From Streptomyces barringtoniae (GTDB lineage Bacteria; Actinomycetota; Actinomycetes; Streptomycetales; Streptomycetaceae): a stretch of 64,000 nt of DNA. Position numbers and translations under genes: made by a program. Of the stretch, positions 29,362-37,695 are shown piece by piece. Under the pieces are notes generated by a model that saw only the letters and a list, made by a program, of their open reading frames with translations, was not told the origin of the DNA and did no database searches. Location: positions 62,001 through 126,000 of the forward strand of contig NZ_JAJHNP010000020.1 in assembly GCF_020819595.1 (NCBI RefSeq), given 5' to 3'. Positions within the stretch are counted from its first letter, which is position 1, and the number at the start of each line of letters is the position of its first letter.

Positions 29362-29766
29362 GTGATCGTCCGATCGTTCAAGGACATCGAAGGCACCGAC
29401 CGGCACGTCAAGGCGAAGTCCGGTACCTGGGAGAGCAAGCGGATCGTCCTCGCCAAGGAGCGGGTCGGCTTCTCCCTGCACGAGACCATCCTGTACGCCG
29501 GCACCGAGACGTCGATGTGGTACGCCAACCACGTCGAGGCCGTCGTCTGCACCAAGGGCGAGGCCGAACTCACCGACCACGAGGCCGGGACGACGTACAC
29601 CATCACGCCCGGCACCATGTACCTCCTCGACGGGCACGAGCGGCACACGCTGCGCGTCAAGGAGGACTTCCACTGCATCTGCGTGTTCAACCCGCCGGTG
29701 ACCGGACGGGAGGACCACGACGAGAACGGCGTCTACCCGCTGCTCACCGAGCCCGAGGAGGTGTGA
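29362..29766 (+). CDS. ectC: Ectoine synthase
   Basis: The 134-residue cupin starts MIVRSFKDIEGTDRHVK and contains WYANHVEAVVCTKGEAEL and YLLDGHERHTLR, the EctC pattern. It cyclises N-gamma-acetyl-diaminobutyrate to ectoine. It lies 59 nt after ectB and 6 nt before ectD. The spacer before it carries short repeats (CTGGTCA, CTGATCAACC twice) without evident function. Confidence 0.97.
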   Translation: MIVRSFKDIEGTDRHVKAKSGTWESKRIVLAKERVGFSLHETILYAGTETSMWYANHVEAVVCTKGEAELTDHEAGTTYTITPGTMYLLDGHERHTLRVKEDFHCICVFNPPVTGREDHDENGVYPLLTEPEEV

Positions 29767-29772
29767 GAACCC

Positions 29773-30666
29773 ATGACCACTGCCAGCGTCACCGATCTCT
29801 ACCCGACCCGCGGCACCACCGAGGTGGCCGTCCCGCGTCAGGACCCGGTCGTCTGGGGTTCCCCGGACACTCCGGGGCCGATCCCCGCGGCCGATCTGCA
29901 GGCGTACGAACGTGACGGCTTCCTCGCCGTCGACCAGCTGATCACGCCGGACGAGGTCGAGGTCTACAAGCGCGAGCTGGACCGGCTGGTCGCCGACCCG
30001 GCGATCCGCGCCGACGAGCGCTCCATCGTGGAGCCGAAGTCGAAGGAGATCCGCTCGGTCTTCGAGGTGCACCGGATCAGCGAGGTGTTCGCGAACCTGG
30101 TGCGCGATCCGCGGGTGGTCGGGCGCGCCCGGCAGATCCTCGGTTCGGACGTGTACGTCCACCAGTCCCGGATCAACGTCAAGCCCGGCTTCGGCGCGAG
30201 CGGCTTCTACTGGCACTCGGACTTCGAGACCTGGCACGCCGAGGACGGTCTGCCGAACATGCGCACGGTGTCGGTCTCGATCGCGCTGACCGAGAACCAC
30301 GACACCAACGGCGGTCTGATGATCATGCCGGGTTCGCACCGGACGTTCCTGGGCTGCGCCGGCGCCACGCCCAAGGACAACTACAAGAAGTCGCTGCAGA
30401 TGCAGGACGCGGGCACGCCCTCGGACGAGGCGCTGACCTCGCTGGCGGGCGAGCACGGCATCCGGCTGTTCACCGGCAAGGCCGGCTCGGCGACCTGGTT
30501 CGACTGCAACTGCATGCACGGCTCGGGCGACAACATCACGCCCTTCCCGCGCAGCAACGTCTTCATCGTGTTCAACAGCGTGGAGAACACGGCCGTCGAG
30601 CCGTTCGCGGCTCCGGTACGACGCCCTGAGTTCATCGGGGCGCGGGACTTCACGCCGGTGAGGTAG
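29773..30666 (+). CDS. ectD: Ectoine 5-hydroxylase
   Basis: The 297-residue Fe(II)/2-oxoglutarate dioxygenase of the PhyH type has the iron ligands His148 and Asp150 in YWHSDFETWH and His249 in CMHGSGDN, matching the EctD facial triad. It hydroxylates ectoine to 5-hydroxyectoine. Close packing behind ectC shows one operon, so the host probably accumulates both osmolytes under salt or heat stress. Confidence 0.97.
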   Translation: MTTASVTDLYPTRGTTEVAVPRQDPVVWGSPDTPGPIPAADLQAYERDGFLAVDQLITPDEVEVYKRELDRLVADPAIRADERSIVEPKSKEIRSVFEVHRISEVFANLVRDPRVVGRARQILGSDVYVHQSRINVKPGFGASGFYWHSDFETWHAEDGLPNMRTVSVSIALTENHDTNGGLMIMPGSHRTFLGCAGATPKDNYKKSLQMQDAGTPSDEALTSLAGEHGIRLFTGKAGSATWFDCNCMHGSGDNITPFPRSNVFIVFNSVENTAVEPFAAPVRRPEFIGARDFTPVR

Positions 30667-30683
30667 CCGCCTGACGTACGGCT

Positions 30684-30727
30684 CCGGGCCGGGGCCTCCT
30701 CGTGTGGGACGGGGGGCTCCGGCCCGG
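30684..30727. terminator. Bidirectional terminator after ectD
   Basis: A stem of about 16 bp (30684-30699 with 30712-30727) with two mismatches and a short loop lies between the convergent ectD and the class V PLP gene. Its outer seven pairs, CCGGGCC with GGCCCGG, are perfect. Confidence 0.65.
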
Positions 30728-30735
30728 TCATGCCG

Positions 30736-31806
30736 TCAGCCGGACAGCACGTCCAGCAGCCGGTCCACGTCCGCTTCCGTGTTGTAGAGGTGGAAGGACG
30801 CGCGCAGGTTGCCGGCCCGGTCGGAGACCTCGATGCCCGCCCGGCTCAACTCCGGCCGGCGCGCGCCCAGTCCGGGCACGGAGACGATGGCCGAGCCGGG
30901 GGCGGGCAGCGGTTCGTGGCCGAGCGAGGCGAGTCCGGTGCGGAACCGGTCGGCCAGCGCGAGGTCGTGCGCCTGTACGGCGGCCACGCCCAGCTCCTCG
31001 ATCAGGGCGAGCGACCGTGCCACCCCGGTGTAGGTGAACAGGGCCGGGCTGACGTCGAACCGCCGTGCGGAGTGGGCGAGTTCGGTCACCGGGCCGTAGC
31101 AGCTGTTCCACGGCTCCTCGGCCGCCACCCAGCCCGCCAGCAGCGGGGACAGCCCGCCGAAGTCCTCGGGGACGACGAGGAAGGCCGCCCCGTGCGGGCC
31201 GAGCAGCCACTTGAAGGTGGTGGCGACGGTGAAGTCGTGGGCGCCGGCCTCCATCGGCAGCCAGCCGGCGGCCTGGGAGAAGTCGACGTAGGTGCGCGCA
31301 CCGTGCGCGCGGGCCGCCTCGCGCAGGGCGGGCAGGTCGGCGATCCGCCCGTCGGCGGACTGCGCGGCACTGACGGCGACCAGGGCGGTGCCGGGGCGGA
31401 CCGACTCGGCGAGCCGTTCCAGCGGCACCGCGCGCACCTTGAGGTCGCCACGCGCGTGGAACGGGTTGAGTACGGAGGTGAAGTCGTCCTCGGCGGTGAG
31501 GACTTCGGCGCCCGCGGGCAGCGAGGCGGCGATCAGCCCGGTCTGGGCGGAGACCGAAGGACCCGCTGCGACCCGGGTGACCGGCACTGCGGCCAGCCGG
31601 GCGAACGCGGCCCGGGCGACCTCCACGTCGTCGAACAGCGGGTCCAGTGGCCGGCCCTCGACCCGGATGGCCACCGCCTCGTGCAGCGCGGCGACCGTAC
31701 GGGCCGGGAGCAGGCCGCTGCTCGCGGTGTTCAGATAGGTGTTCTTCGGGGCGAACTCGGCGCGGACGAGGTTGTCGAACGTCTCCGTGGTCTCCGTGTT
31801 CTTCAT
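30736..31806 (-). CDS. Class V PLP enzyme, EgtE- or cysteine-desulfurase-like
   Basis: Read from ATG 31806 the protein has 356 residues (368 from 31842). It starts with YLNTASSGLLPARTV, has VDFSQAAGWLPME and the PLP Lys in TTFKWLLGPHGAAF, the layout of the class V group containing kynureninase, cysteine desulfurases and ergothioneine EgtE. The conserved active-site Cys of desulfurases is not evident, so a C-S lyase such as EgtE or an aminotransferase is more likely. It is convergent with ectD; a link to osmolytes is not shown. Confidence 0.78.
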   Translation of the reverse strand: MKNTETTETFDNLVRAEFAPKNTYLNTASSGLLPARTVAALHEAVAIRVEGRPLDPLFDDVEVARAAFARLAAVPVTRVAAGPSVSAQTGLIAASLPAGAEVLTAEDDFTSVLNPFHARGDLKVRAVPLERLAESVRPGTALVAVSAAQSADGRIADLPALREAARAHGARTYVDFSQAAGWLPMEAGAHDFTVATTFKWLLGPHGAAFLVVPEDFGGLSPLLAGWVAAEEPWNSCYGPVTELAHSARRFDVSPALFTYTGVARSLALIEELGVAAVQAHDLALADRFRTGLASLGHEPLPAPGSAIVSVPGLGARRPELSRAGIEVSDRAGNLRASFHLYNTEADVDRLLDVLSG

Positions 31807-31901
31807 GGGTCCACTCTGCGGCCCGGTGAAGTCCCCGTCCATTGCGAATTTTTCCGTGGATCCGCTTAGGACTGCTTATACGTCCGCCCCTACCTGCGGT
31901 T

Positions 31902-32630
31902 TCAGCCCTGCTGCGGCACCGCGCACCCGTCGGGCCCGCAGGCCGCCCCGTCCCCCTGGTCCGCCTGCTCGACCAGCTTCAGCGGCGAGTGCTCGCCCCA
32001 GGCCTGGGTCAGCGCCCGGGTGAAGACCTCGGCGGGCTGGGCGCCGGAGACGCCGTACTTGCGGTCGAGGACGAAGAAGGGCACGCCGGTCGCGCCGAGC
32101 TCGGCGGCCTCGCGCTCGTCGGCGCGGACCTCGTCGGCGTACGCGTCCGGGTCGGCGAGCACCGCGTGGGCGGCCTCGGCGTCGAGACCGGCCGCCACGG
32201 CCAGCTCGACGAGCCGCTCGTCGCCCTCGGTGAAGACGGACCGCTCCTCGGCGAAGTTGGCCCGGTACAGGACCTGGATCAGCTCGTCCTGCCTGCCCTG
32301 CGCCTTGGCGAAGTGCAGCAGGCGGTGCATGTCGAAGGTGTTGCCGTGGTCGCGGCCCCGGGTGCGGTAGTCAAGGCCCTCGGCGGCGGCCTGGGCGCCG
32401 AGGTTGTCCTCGCCGGCCTGGGCCTGCGCCTCGCTCATGCCGTACTTCCTGGTCAGCATGGTGATCACCGGCTGGACGTCGCCCTTGGCGCGGCCCGGGT
32501 CCAGTTCGAAGGAGCGGTGCACGACCTCGACGTCGTCGCGGTGCGGGAAGGCAGCGAGCGCCTTCTCGAAGCGGGCCTTGCCCACGTAGCACCAGGGGCA
32601 GGCGATGTCGCTCCAGATCTCGACGCGCAT
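31902..32630 (-). CDS. FrnE-like DsbA-family oxidoreductase
   Basis: The 242-residue protein has the DsbA/2-hydroxychromene-2-carboxylate isomerase fold: the CPWC active site at residues 11-14, an all-helical insertion with HGNTFDMHRLLHFAK, and the cis-Pro region ATGVPFFVLDRKYGVSGAQP. FrnE-type proteins are cytosolic disulfide isomerases or polyketide-modifying enzymes. A Cys-containing tail (ACGPDGCA) might exchange with the CPWC pair. No polyketide genes are nearby, so a redox role is more likely. Confidence 0.87.
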   Translation of the reverse strand: MRVEIWSDIACPWCYVGKARFEKALAAFPHRDDVEVVHRSFELDPGRAKGDVQPVITMLTRKYGMSEAQAQAGEDNLGAQAAAEGLDYRTRGRDHGNTFDMHRLLHFAKAQGRQDELIQVLYRANFAEERSVFTEGDERLVELAVAAGLDAEAAHAVLADPDAYADEVRADEREAAELGATGVPFFVLDRKYGVSGAQPAEVFTRALTQAWGEHSPLKLVEQADQGDGAACGPDGCAVPQQG

Positions 32631-32705
32631 GTCTTCGGCTCTCTCCAGGTCGTACGGGCGCGGAGGCTCTCTCCGCCCGGTACGTGAACGTTCAAACAGC
32701 CTGGT

Positions 32706-33209
32706 TCATTCCCGGGGCACGGTGAAGCACAGGAAGAGGTGGTGGTCGCCCTCGGCCGGTGGGTTCTCCGGGTCCGGGACCCAGCCCTGGCGGTCGTAGA
32801 ACGCCTGGGCGCGCCGGTTGTCCACGTGGACGTCGAGGACCGCCGTCCGCTTGCCGTCGGCCCGCCACTCCTCCACACAGGCCGCGTGCAGGGCCGTACC
32901 GATACCGGAGCGCCAGTGGTCGGGGTCGACGTGGAACTGGAAGAGCTTGACCGTTTCCGCGGGGGCGCCCTCCGGGGTGCGGAAGGAGGCGATGCCGACG
33001 ATCCGGCCCTGCTCGACGGCGCACAGCACATGACCGTCGGGGCGCTCGATGGAAGCGCGCCAGGCCTCGGTCCAGTCGACGTCGGCCTGCGGGACGCCGT
33101 CCGGGTAGTACGTCGAACGGGCCCGGAAGTGCAGCTCGGTGATGACCTCGGCTTCGGCGGACAGGGCGGTGCGGATCACCGGACCGGCCGTCACACGTTG
33201 ACTGATCAT
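32706..33209 (-). CDS. GNAT acetyltransferase
   Basis: From ATG 33209 the product has 167 residues. The acetyl-CoA loop DPDHWRSGIGTALHAA and the C-terminal VDNRRAQAFYDRQGWVPD are characteristic of GNAT N-acetyltransferases; the substrate is unknown. The same frame stays open upstream, but that part belongs to a decayed regulator gene. FrnE lies 75 nt downstream in the same direction. Confidence 0.88.
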   Translation of the reverse strand: MISQRVTAGPVIRTALSAEAEVITELHFRARSTYYPDGVPQADVDWTEAWRASIERPDGHVLCAVEQGRIVGIASFRTPEGAPAETVKLFQFHVDPDHWRSGIGTALHAACVEEWRADGKRTAVLDVHVDNRRAQAFYDRQGWVPDPENPPAEGDHHLFLCFTVPRE

Positions 33210-33214
33210 GCAAC

Positions 33215-33800
33215 GTAGGACGTGACCGCGCCGGACCCGGTTCCGAGGCGCTGAACCGGGCCCGGTACGCGCTCGGTGTGGGCCCGGTGCGGCGGACCAT
33301 GTGGGCGCGCACGGAGTCGGCGGTGCCGAGGCCGCAGGCGCCGGCCACCTGGTCCATCGGAAACGTGGGGGTCTCCAGGAGTTCCTTGGCGCGCTCGATG
33401 CGATCGGTGAGGGTGAGCGGCCTGTCGAGGCTGCGCATGGCCCAGCCGCGGGTGTCGGCGCAGGCGCTGCCCCGCTCGGGCGGCAGCGGGGTGTGTGCGA
33501 ACTGGGTCCGGCCGCCGGGGCGAGCGGGGCGACTTCGTTGGCGACGGCGGCGCCGCAGTCGCTGCGGATGATGTACAGGCACAGGTCGATGCCGGCGGCG
33601 TAGCCGGAGGAGGTGACGTACGGCTCGTCCTGGACGTACAGGACGTCGCCCTGGAGTTGCACCTGCGGGTACCGTCTGCGCAGTTCGTCGGCGTGCGCCC
33701 AGTACGTGGTGGCCTTGCGGCCGTGCAGCAGGCCCGCCTCGGCGAGCTGGAAGGCGCCGGTGCAGATGGTGTCGGTGCTGCTGGTGCCGCCGGCGCTGGG
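33215..33800 (-). pseudogene. GlxA/AraC-family regulator remnant
   Basis: Reading from right to left, an amidotransferase-like segment appears (TDTICTGAFQLAEAGLLHG, ATTYWAHADELRRRYPQV, then VTSSGYAAGIDLCLYIIR). After about 33520 the sense shifts to another frame: MRSLDRPLTLTDRIERAKELLETP and CGLGTADSVRAHMVRRTG. GlxA-type regulators have two helix-turn-helix units; roughly 30 codons that should separate RPLTL from RIERAKELLE are gone, removing the first. The gene's start is also missing at about 33800. It is a broken gene with three lesions. Confidence 0.82.
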
Positions 33801-33804
33801 CTAG

Positions 33805-34056
33805 GCGCTGGCGGTGCCGCCGCTGACCGCCGCGATGATGGACGCCGTACCCGCCGAACGGGCGGGCCTGCCGGCCGGGGCGCTGAACTCGGCCCGGCAG
33901 GTGGCCGGCGGCCTGGGCATCGCGGTGTTCGGGGCGCTGCTCGGCCACGGCTTCCAGGCCGGTATGCGCTGGAGCCTGGCCGTCAGCGCGGCCCTGCTCA
34001 CAGCGACGTTCGCGCTCAGCTTCCGTCTCGCAGGTCGCTCGGCCAGGACGTCCTGA
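33805..34056 (+). pseudogene. 3' fragment of a DHA2 (EmrB/QacA) MFS exporter
   Basis: The frame after the TAG at 33802 reads LAVPPLTAAMMDAVP, then LPAGALNSARQVAGGLGIAVFGALLG and a last hydrophobic segment, which is the end of 14-helix drug exporters. Only about 83 of some 480 residues remain. It abuts the regulator remnant head to head, so the common divergent promoter and both gene starts were deleted. The last 41 nt overlap the 3' end of the next, opposite gene. Confidence 0.82.
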
Positions 34057-34624
34057 ACTCGATGCGGTCGTACGTGACCACGCACCCCTCCCCCAGCGGC
34101 GACTGGGTCATGAAGCCGACCAGCGCGTCACCGGTCTCCTCCTCGTCGCCGAGGGTGAACAGCCGGACGAAGGTCCAGCGCTCGCCGTCCCGGGAGGCGT
34201 GGAAGGCGAAGGCCCGCCCGGTCCGGCTGACCCGCAGCCACACCGAACTGCCCTCCACCGTGAAGGAGTTGGCATCGTCGGAGTGTCCCCGGGTGACCAC
34301 CGTGCAGACGGTGGGCACGTCCGGGGAGTACTCCAGACAGAGCTTGGCCCAGGCCCGGTCGCCGACGTGGACGTACAGCACGCCGGCGTCGAAGGACGCG
34401 TTGAACCCGACGGTGACCCGGGCGATCAGCTGGAAGTCCCCTTCCGGCGCCCCCAGCAGCCGGGGCGCGTCGGAGGCGGGGTCCAGGGCTTCCCCGGTGG
34501 GCGTGACGAACCGGTCCTGCCGGGGGCCCGCCCATCCGGTGAGCACGCCGTCCTCATGAACCCAGTGTCCGTCGGGCCCGTACGTCCGGAGAAGGAAGGG
34601 CAGTTCGGGGATTTTCAGGTCCAT
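34016..34624 (-). CDS. DUF1349 (concanavalin-like) protein
   Basis: The 202-residue protein matches DUF1349, a beta-sandwich family related to the yeast protein called regulation of enolase 1: GDFQLIARVTVGFNASFDAGVLYVHVG and AKLCLEYSPDVPTVCTVVTRGHSDD segments, and HASRDGERWTFVRLF near the end. No signal peptide is seen. Carbohydrate binding is suspected from the fold. Its 3' end overlaps the decayed exporter fragment, so the overlap probably came from the deletion and not from selection. Confidence 0.82.
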   Translation of the reverse strand: MDLKIPELPFLLRTYGPDGHWVHEDGVLTGWAGPRQDRFVTPTGEALDPASDAPRLLGAPEGDFQLIARVTVGFNASFDAGVLYVHVGDRAWAKLCLEYSPDVPTVCTVVTRGHSDDANSFTVEGSSVWLRVSRTGRAFAFHASRDGERWTFVRLFTLGDEEETGDALVGFMTQSPLGEGCVVTYDRIEFRTSWPSDLRDGS

Positions 34625-34665
34625 GGGGCGAGTCTCTCAGCTTCCCGTGTCTCTCGTGCCGGTCT

Positions 34666-36195
34666 TCAGCGTTCTAGGCGCCCGTCGAACCGCCGGGGAA
34701 GGCCGAGGGGGTTGTCGTCCCGCAGCTCGTCCGGCAGCAGGGCCTCGGGCGCGTTCTGGTACACCACCGGCCGCAGCCACCGCTCGATGGCCGTACCGCC
34801 CACCGAGGTGGACGTGGAGGTGGTCGCGGGGTACGGCCCCCCGTGGTGCTGGGCCGGGGCCACCGCCACGCCCGTCGGCCAGCCGTTCACCAGGACGCGG
34901 CCGGCCAGCGCGGTCAGCTCGGCCAGGAGCTCCGCGCCCCGGCCGTTGCCTGCGGCTTCCTCCGCGGACAGCTGGACCGTGGCCGTCAGGTTGCCCGGAA
35001 GGCGGGACAGCACGGCCGCGGCCTCGCCCTCGTCCTCGTACCGCACCACCACGGTGACCGGGCCGAAGCACTCCTCCAGGAGCAGGTCGTACGCCCCCTC
35101 CTCGGTCAGCCTGCCCGCCGGTACCGTCAGGAACCCGGCGCTGACCGTGTGCTCGCCGCCCGCGCCCGGGGTGACCGGGGAGTCGACCCCGGGGAGCTGT
35201 GCGCGCTCGGCCACCCCGGCGACGAAGTTGTCCCGCATCCGGTGGTCGAGCAGCACGCCCGCCTCGGTGTTGCTCACCGCGGCCGTCAGGGCCTTGACCA
35301 GGCCGTCGCCCGCCGCGCCGGACGGCACCAGCACCAGACCGGGCTTCACGCAGAACTGCCCGACCCCCAGCGTCATCGATCCGGCGAGCCCGGTGCCGAT
35401 CTCCTCGGCGCGCTCGGCGGCGGCGGCCTCGGTCACGAGGACCGGGTTCAGCGAGCCCAGCTCGCCGTGGAACGGGATCGGCGCGGGACGGGCGGCGGCC
35501 GCGTCGAAGAGGGCACGTCCGCCCCGTACCGAGCCGGTGAAGCCCGCCGCGGCGACCAGCGGGTGCCTGATCAGTTCGACGCCCGCCTCGAAGCCGTGCA
35601 CGAGGCCGACGACGGCCTCGGGGATGCCGTGCTCGGCGGCGGCCCGGCGCAGCACCTTGGCGACCAGCTCGGACAGGGCCGGGTGGTCGGGGTGGGCCTT
35701 GACGACGACCGGGCAGCCCGCGGCGAGCGCGCTCGCGGTGTCGCCGCCGGCGACGGAGAAGGCGAAGGGGAAGTTGGAGGCGGAGTAGACGGCGACGACG
35801 CCGAGCGGCACCTTGTAGCGGCGCAGGTCCGGGACGGGCGGGGTCGCCGTGTCGTCGGGGTGGTCGATGACGACGTCGAGGAAGGCGCCCTCGTCGACGA
35901 TGCCGGCGAAGGCCCGCAGCTGGTAGCAGGTGCGGGCGAGTTCACCGGTCAGCCGGACCGGGCCGAGGGCGGTCTCGGCGTCTGCGGTCTCGACCAGACC
36001 GCCGCCGGCCGCCTCGAGGCCCGCGGCGGCCGAGCGCAGGAAGGCGGAGCGCACCGTGCGGTCGGCGAGGGCGCCGCGTGCGGCGTGGGCCGCCCGGACG
36101 GCCGCGTCCACCTCCTGGGCTGTAGCCTCCACCGCAACCTGTTCACGCTGCTTCCCGGTACGCGGGTCGACACTCCAGACTGGTGCTGCTGCCAC
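34666..36195 (-). CDS. 2,5-dioxovalerate (ketoglutarate semialdehyde) dehydrogenase
   Basis: From the GTG at 36195, preceded by GGAGGGAC seven nt upstream, the protein has 509 residues (an ATG at 36234 would be further upstream). It is an NADP-type aldehyde dehydrogenase with SASNFPFAFSVAGGDTASAL, catalytic Glu in HGELGSLNPV and catalytic Cys in GVGQFCVKPGL, the pattern of the ketoglutarate-semialdehyde dehydrogenases of sugar-acid and hydroxyproline catabolism. It would oxidise the semialdehyde to 2-oxoglutarate. It is divergent from an IclR regulator and so probably under its control. Confidence 0.86.
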   Translation of the reverse strand: MAAAPVWSVDPRTGKQREQVAVEATAQEVDAAVRAAHAARGALADRTVRSAFLRSAAAGLEAAGGGLVETADAETALGPVRLTGELARTCYQLRAFAGIVDEGAFLDVVIDHPDDTATPPVPDLRRYKVPLGVVAVYSASNFPFAFSVAGGDTASALAAGCPVVVKAHPDHPALSELVAKVLRRAAAEHGIPEAVVGLVHGFEAGVELIRHPLVAAAGFTGSVRGGRALFDAAAARPAPIPFHGELGSLNPVLVTEAAAAERAEEIGTGLAGSMTLGVGQFCVKPGLVLVPSGAAGDGLVKALTAAVSNTEAGVLLDHRMRDNFVAGVAERAQLPGVDSPVTPGAGGEHTVSAGFLTVPAGRLTEEGAYDLLLEECFGPVTVVVRYEDEGEAAAVLSRLPGNLTATVQLSAEEAAGNGRGAELLAELTALAGRVLVNGWPTGVAVAPAQHHGGPYPATTSTSTSVGGTAIERWLRPVVYQNAPEALLPDELRDDNPLGLPRRFDGRLER

Positions 36196-36243
36196 CGCGG
36201 GTCCCTCCAGTAAGGCCGCAAGAACTAGGGTCACCGATCAGCC

Positions 36244-36263
36244 GCGTTCGATATACTGAACGC
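36244..36263. promoter_or_regulatory. IclR-type operator with embedded -10
   Basis: GCGTTC and GAACGC form a perfect 6-bp inverted repeat around an 8-bp AT-rich centre (GATATACT). IclR-family operators are often palindromes of this form. TATACT at 36252-36257 is a good -10 for the rightward IclR gene, so the regulator would repress or tune itself and act on the divergent dehydrogenase. Confidence 0.6.
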
Positions 36264-36326
36264 TGTCTCTGATGATGAATATGCTGCTCGGAGACTATTT
36301 CCCGGCGATTGAAGGGGTCAAGGGCG

Positions 36327-37097
36327 ATGTCGGCTGGCGAGACAGGCGCGGCGCAGGTCAAGTCCGCGGTGCGGACCGTTGAATTGCTCGAGTACTTCGC
36401 CGGCAAGCCCGGCATGCACTCCCTCGCGGCCGTCCAGGAGGCCGTGGGGTACCCCAAGTCCAGCCTGTACATGCTGCTGCGCACGCTCGTGGAGCTGGGC
36501 TGGGTGGAGACCGACGCGACGGGCACGCGGTACGGCATCGGGGTGCGGGCACTGCTGGTGGGCACCTCCTACATCGACGGCGACGAGGTGGTGGCCGCCG
36601 CCCGGCCGACCCTGGACCGGCTCTCCGACGACACCACGGAGACCATCCACCTGGCCCGGCTCGACGGCACCAACGTCGTCTACCTGGCCACCCGCCAGTC
36701 CCAGCACTACCTGCGCCCCTTCACCCGGGTCGGGCGCCGGCTGCCGGCCCACTCCACCTCCCTCGGCAAGGCGATCCTCGCCACGTACACCGACGAACAG
36801 GTGCGCAAGCTGCTGCCGGAGACCCTGCCCGCGCTCACCGAGAACACCATCACCGACCGGGAGAAGCTCATCGAGGAGCTGCGCCAGGTGCGGGAGCAGG
36901 GCTTCGCGGTCGACCGCGAGGAGAACACGCTGGGCCTGCGCTGCTTCGGCGTGGCGATCCCCTACCGCACCCCGGCCCGGGACGCGATCAGCTGCTCGGT
37001 GCCGGTGGCCCGGCTGACCCCCGCCCACGAACAGATGATCAAGGACGCGCTGTTCGACGCGCGCGACCGGCTGACCCTGGCGACCCGCAGGCTCTGA
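36327..37097 (+). CDS. IclR-family transcriptional regulator
   Basis: From ATG 36327, with AAGGGG upstream, the product has 256 residues. The winged helix (about residues 10-75) includes HSLAAVQEAVGYPKSSLYMLLRTL, and the effector domain has GRRLPAHSTSLGKAILA and GLRCFGVAIPYRT, standard for IclR. It is divergent from the ketoglutarate-semialdehyde dehydrogenase across 131 bp containing a palindrome, which makes a sugar-acid or keto-acid sensing role likely. A TTG at 36309 is a less likely start. Confidence 0.92.
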   Translation: MSAGETGAAQVKSAVRTVELLEYFAGKPGMHSLAAVQEAVGYPKSSLYMLLRTLVELGWVETDATGTRYGIGVRALLVGTSYIDGDEVVAAARPTLDRLSDDTTETIHLARLDGTNVVYLATRQSQHYLRPFTRVGRRLPAHSTSLGKAILATYTDEQVRKLLPETLPALTENTITDREKLIEELRQVREQGFAVDREENTLGLRCFGVAIPYRTPARDAISCSVPVARLTPAHEQMIKDALFDARDRLTLATRRL

Positions 37098-37146
37098 GCG
37101 GGAAGGTGGTGGGCCGGACGCCCGTGCCGTCGTAGGCTCGGGTCCC

Positions 37147-37617
37147 ATGGAGATCGCGCTGCGGGCCGTCGAGGACAGTGACCTGCCGGTGTTCCACCGG
37201 CAGATGACCGACCCGGTTGCCGTCCGGATGGCCGCGTTCGGCCCGGAGAACCCGTACGACCGGGACGTCTTCGCGGCCTACTGGCAGCGCGTGCGCGACT
37301 CCGCCCACGTGCTGCGCACGGTCCTGGCCGACGGCGAGGTGGCCGGCAACGCGGCGGTCTACGGGGTGGCCGGCGAGCGCGAGGTGACGTACTGGATCGA
37401 CCGCGCCCACTGGGGCCGCGGTGTCGCCACGGCGGCGCTGCGGGCCCTGCTCGCCGAGGTGCCCGAACGGCCGCTGTACGCGCGGGCGGCGGCCGACAAC
37501 GCCGCGTCGCTGCGGGTGCTGCACAAGTGCGGCTTCCGCGAGACGGCCCGGGCCCGCGGATATGCGAACGGGCGGGGCCGGGAGATCGAGGAGGTCGTGC
37601 TCGTCCTGGACGACTGA
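37147..37617 (+). CDS. RimJ/RimL-type GNAT acetyltransferase
   Basis: The 156-residue protein has the GNAT fold: WIDRAHWGRGVATAALRALL for the acetyl-CoA loop and ADNAASLRVLHKCGFRETARARGYANGR near the end, as in RimJ/RimL family enzymes that modify protein N-termini or small amines. Substrate unknown. It stands alone, 49 nt after the IclR gene. Confidence 0.88.
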   Translation: MEIALRAVEDSDLPVFHRQMTDPVAVRMAAFGPENPYDRDVFAAYWQRVRDSAHVLRTVLADGEVAGNAAVYGVAGEREVTYWIDRAHWGRGVATAALRALLAEVPERPLYARAAADNAASLRVLHKCGFRETARARGYANGRGREIEEVVLVLDD

Positions 37618-37695
37618 GCCCCTCCCCCGTGCGGCGGAGACGGATCGTCGGTCCGCAGGAGGTGAACGCCCCTGCTCGCGCGGGAGCGTTGAGCC

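Noticed and set aside
30736..34624. Polyketide cluster suggested by the FrnE-like gene
   Set aside because: No ketosynthase, ACP or other tailoring genes are present; FrnE-like proteins also occur as general redox enzymes.
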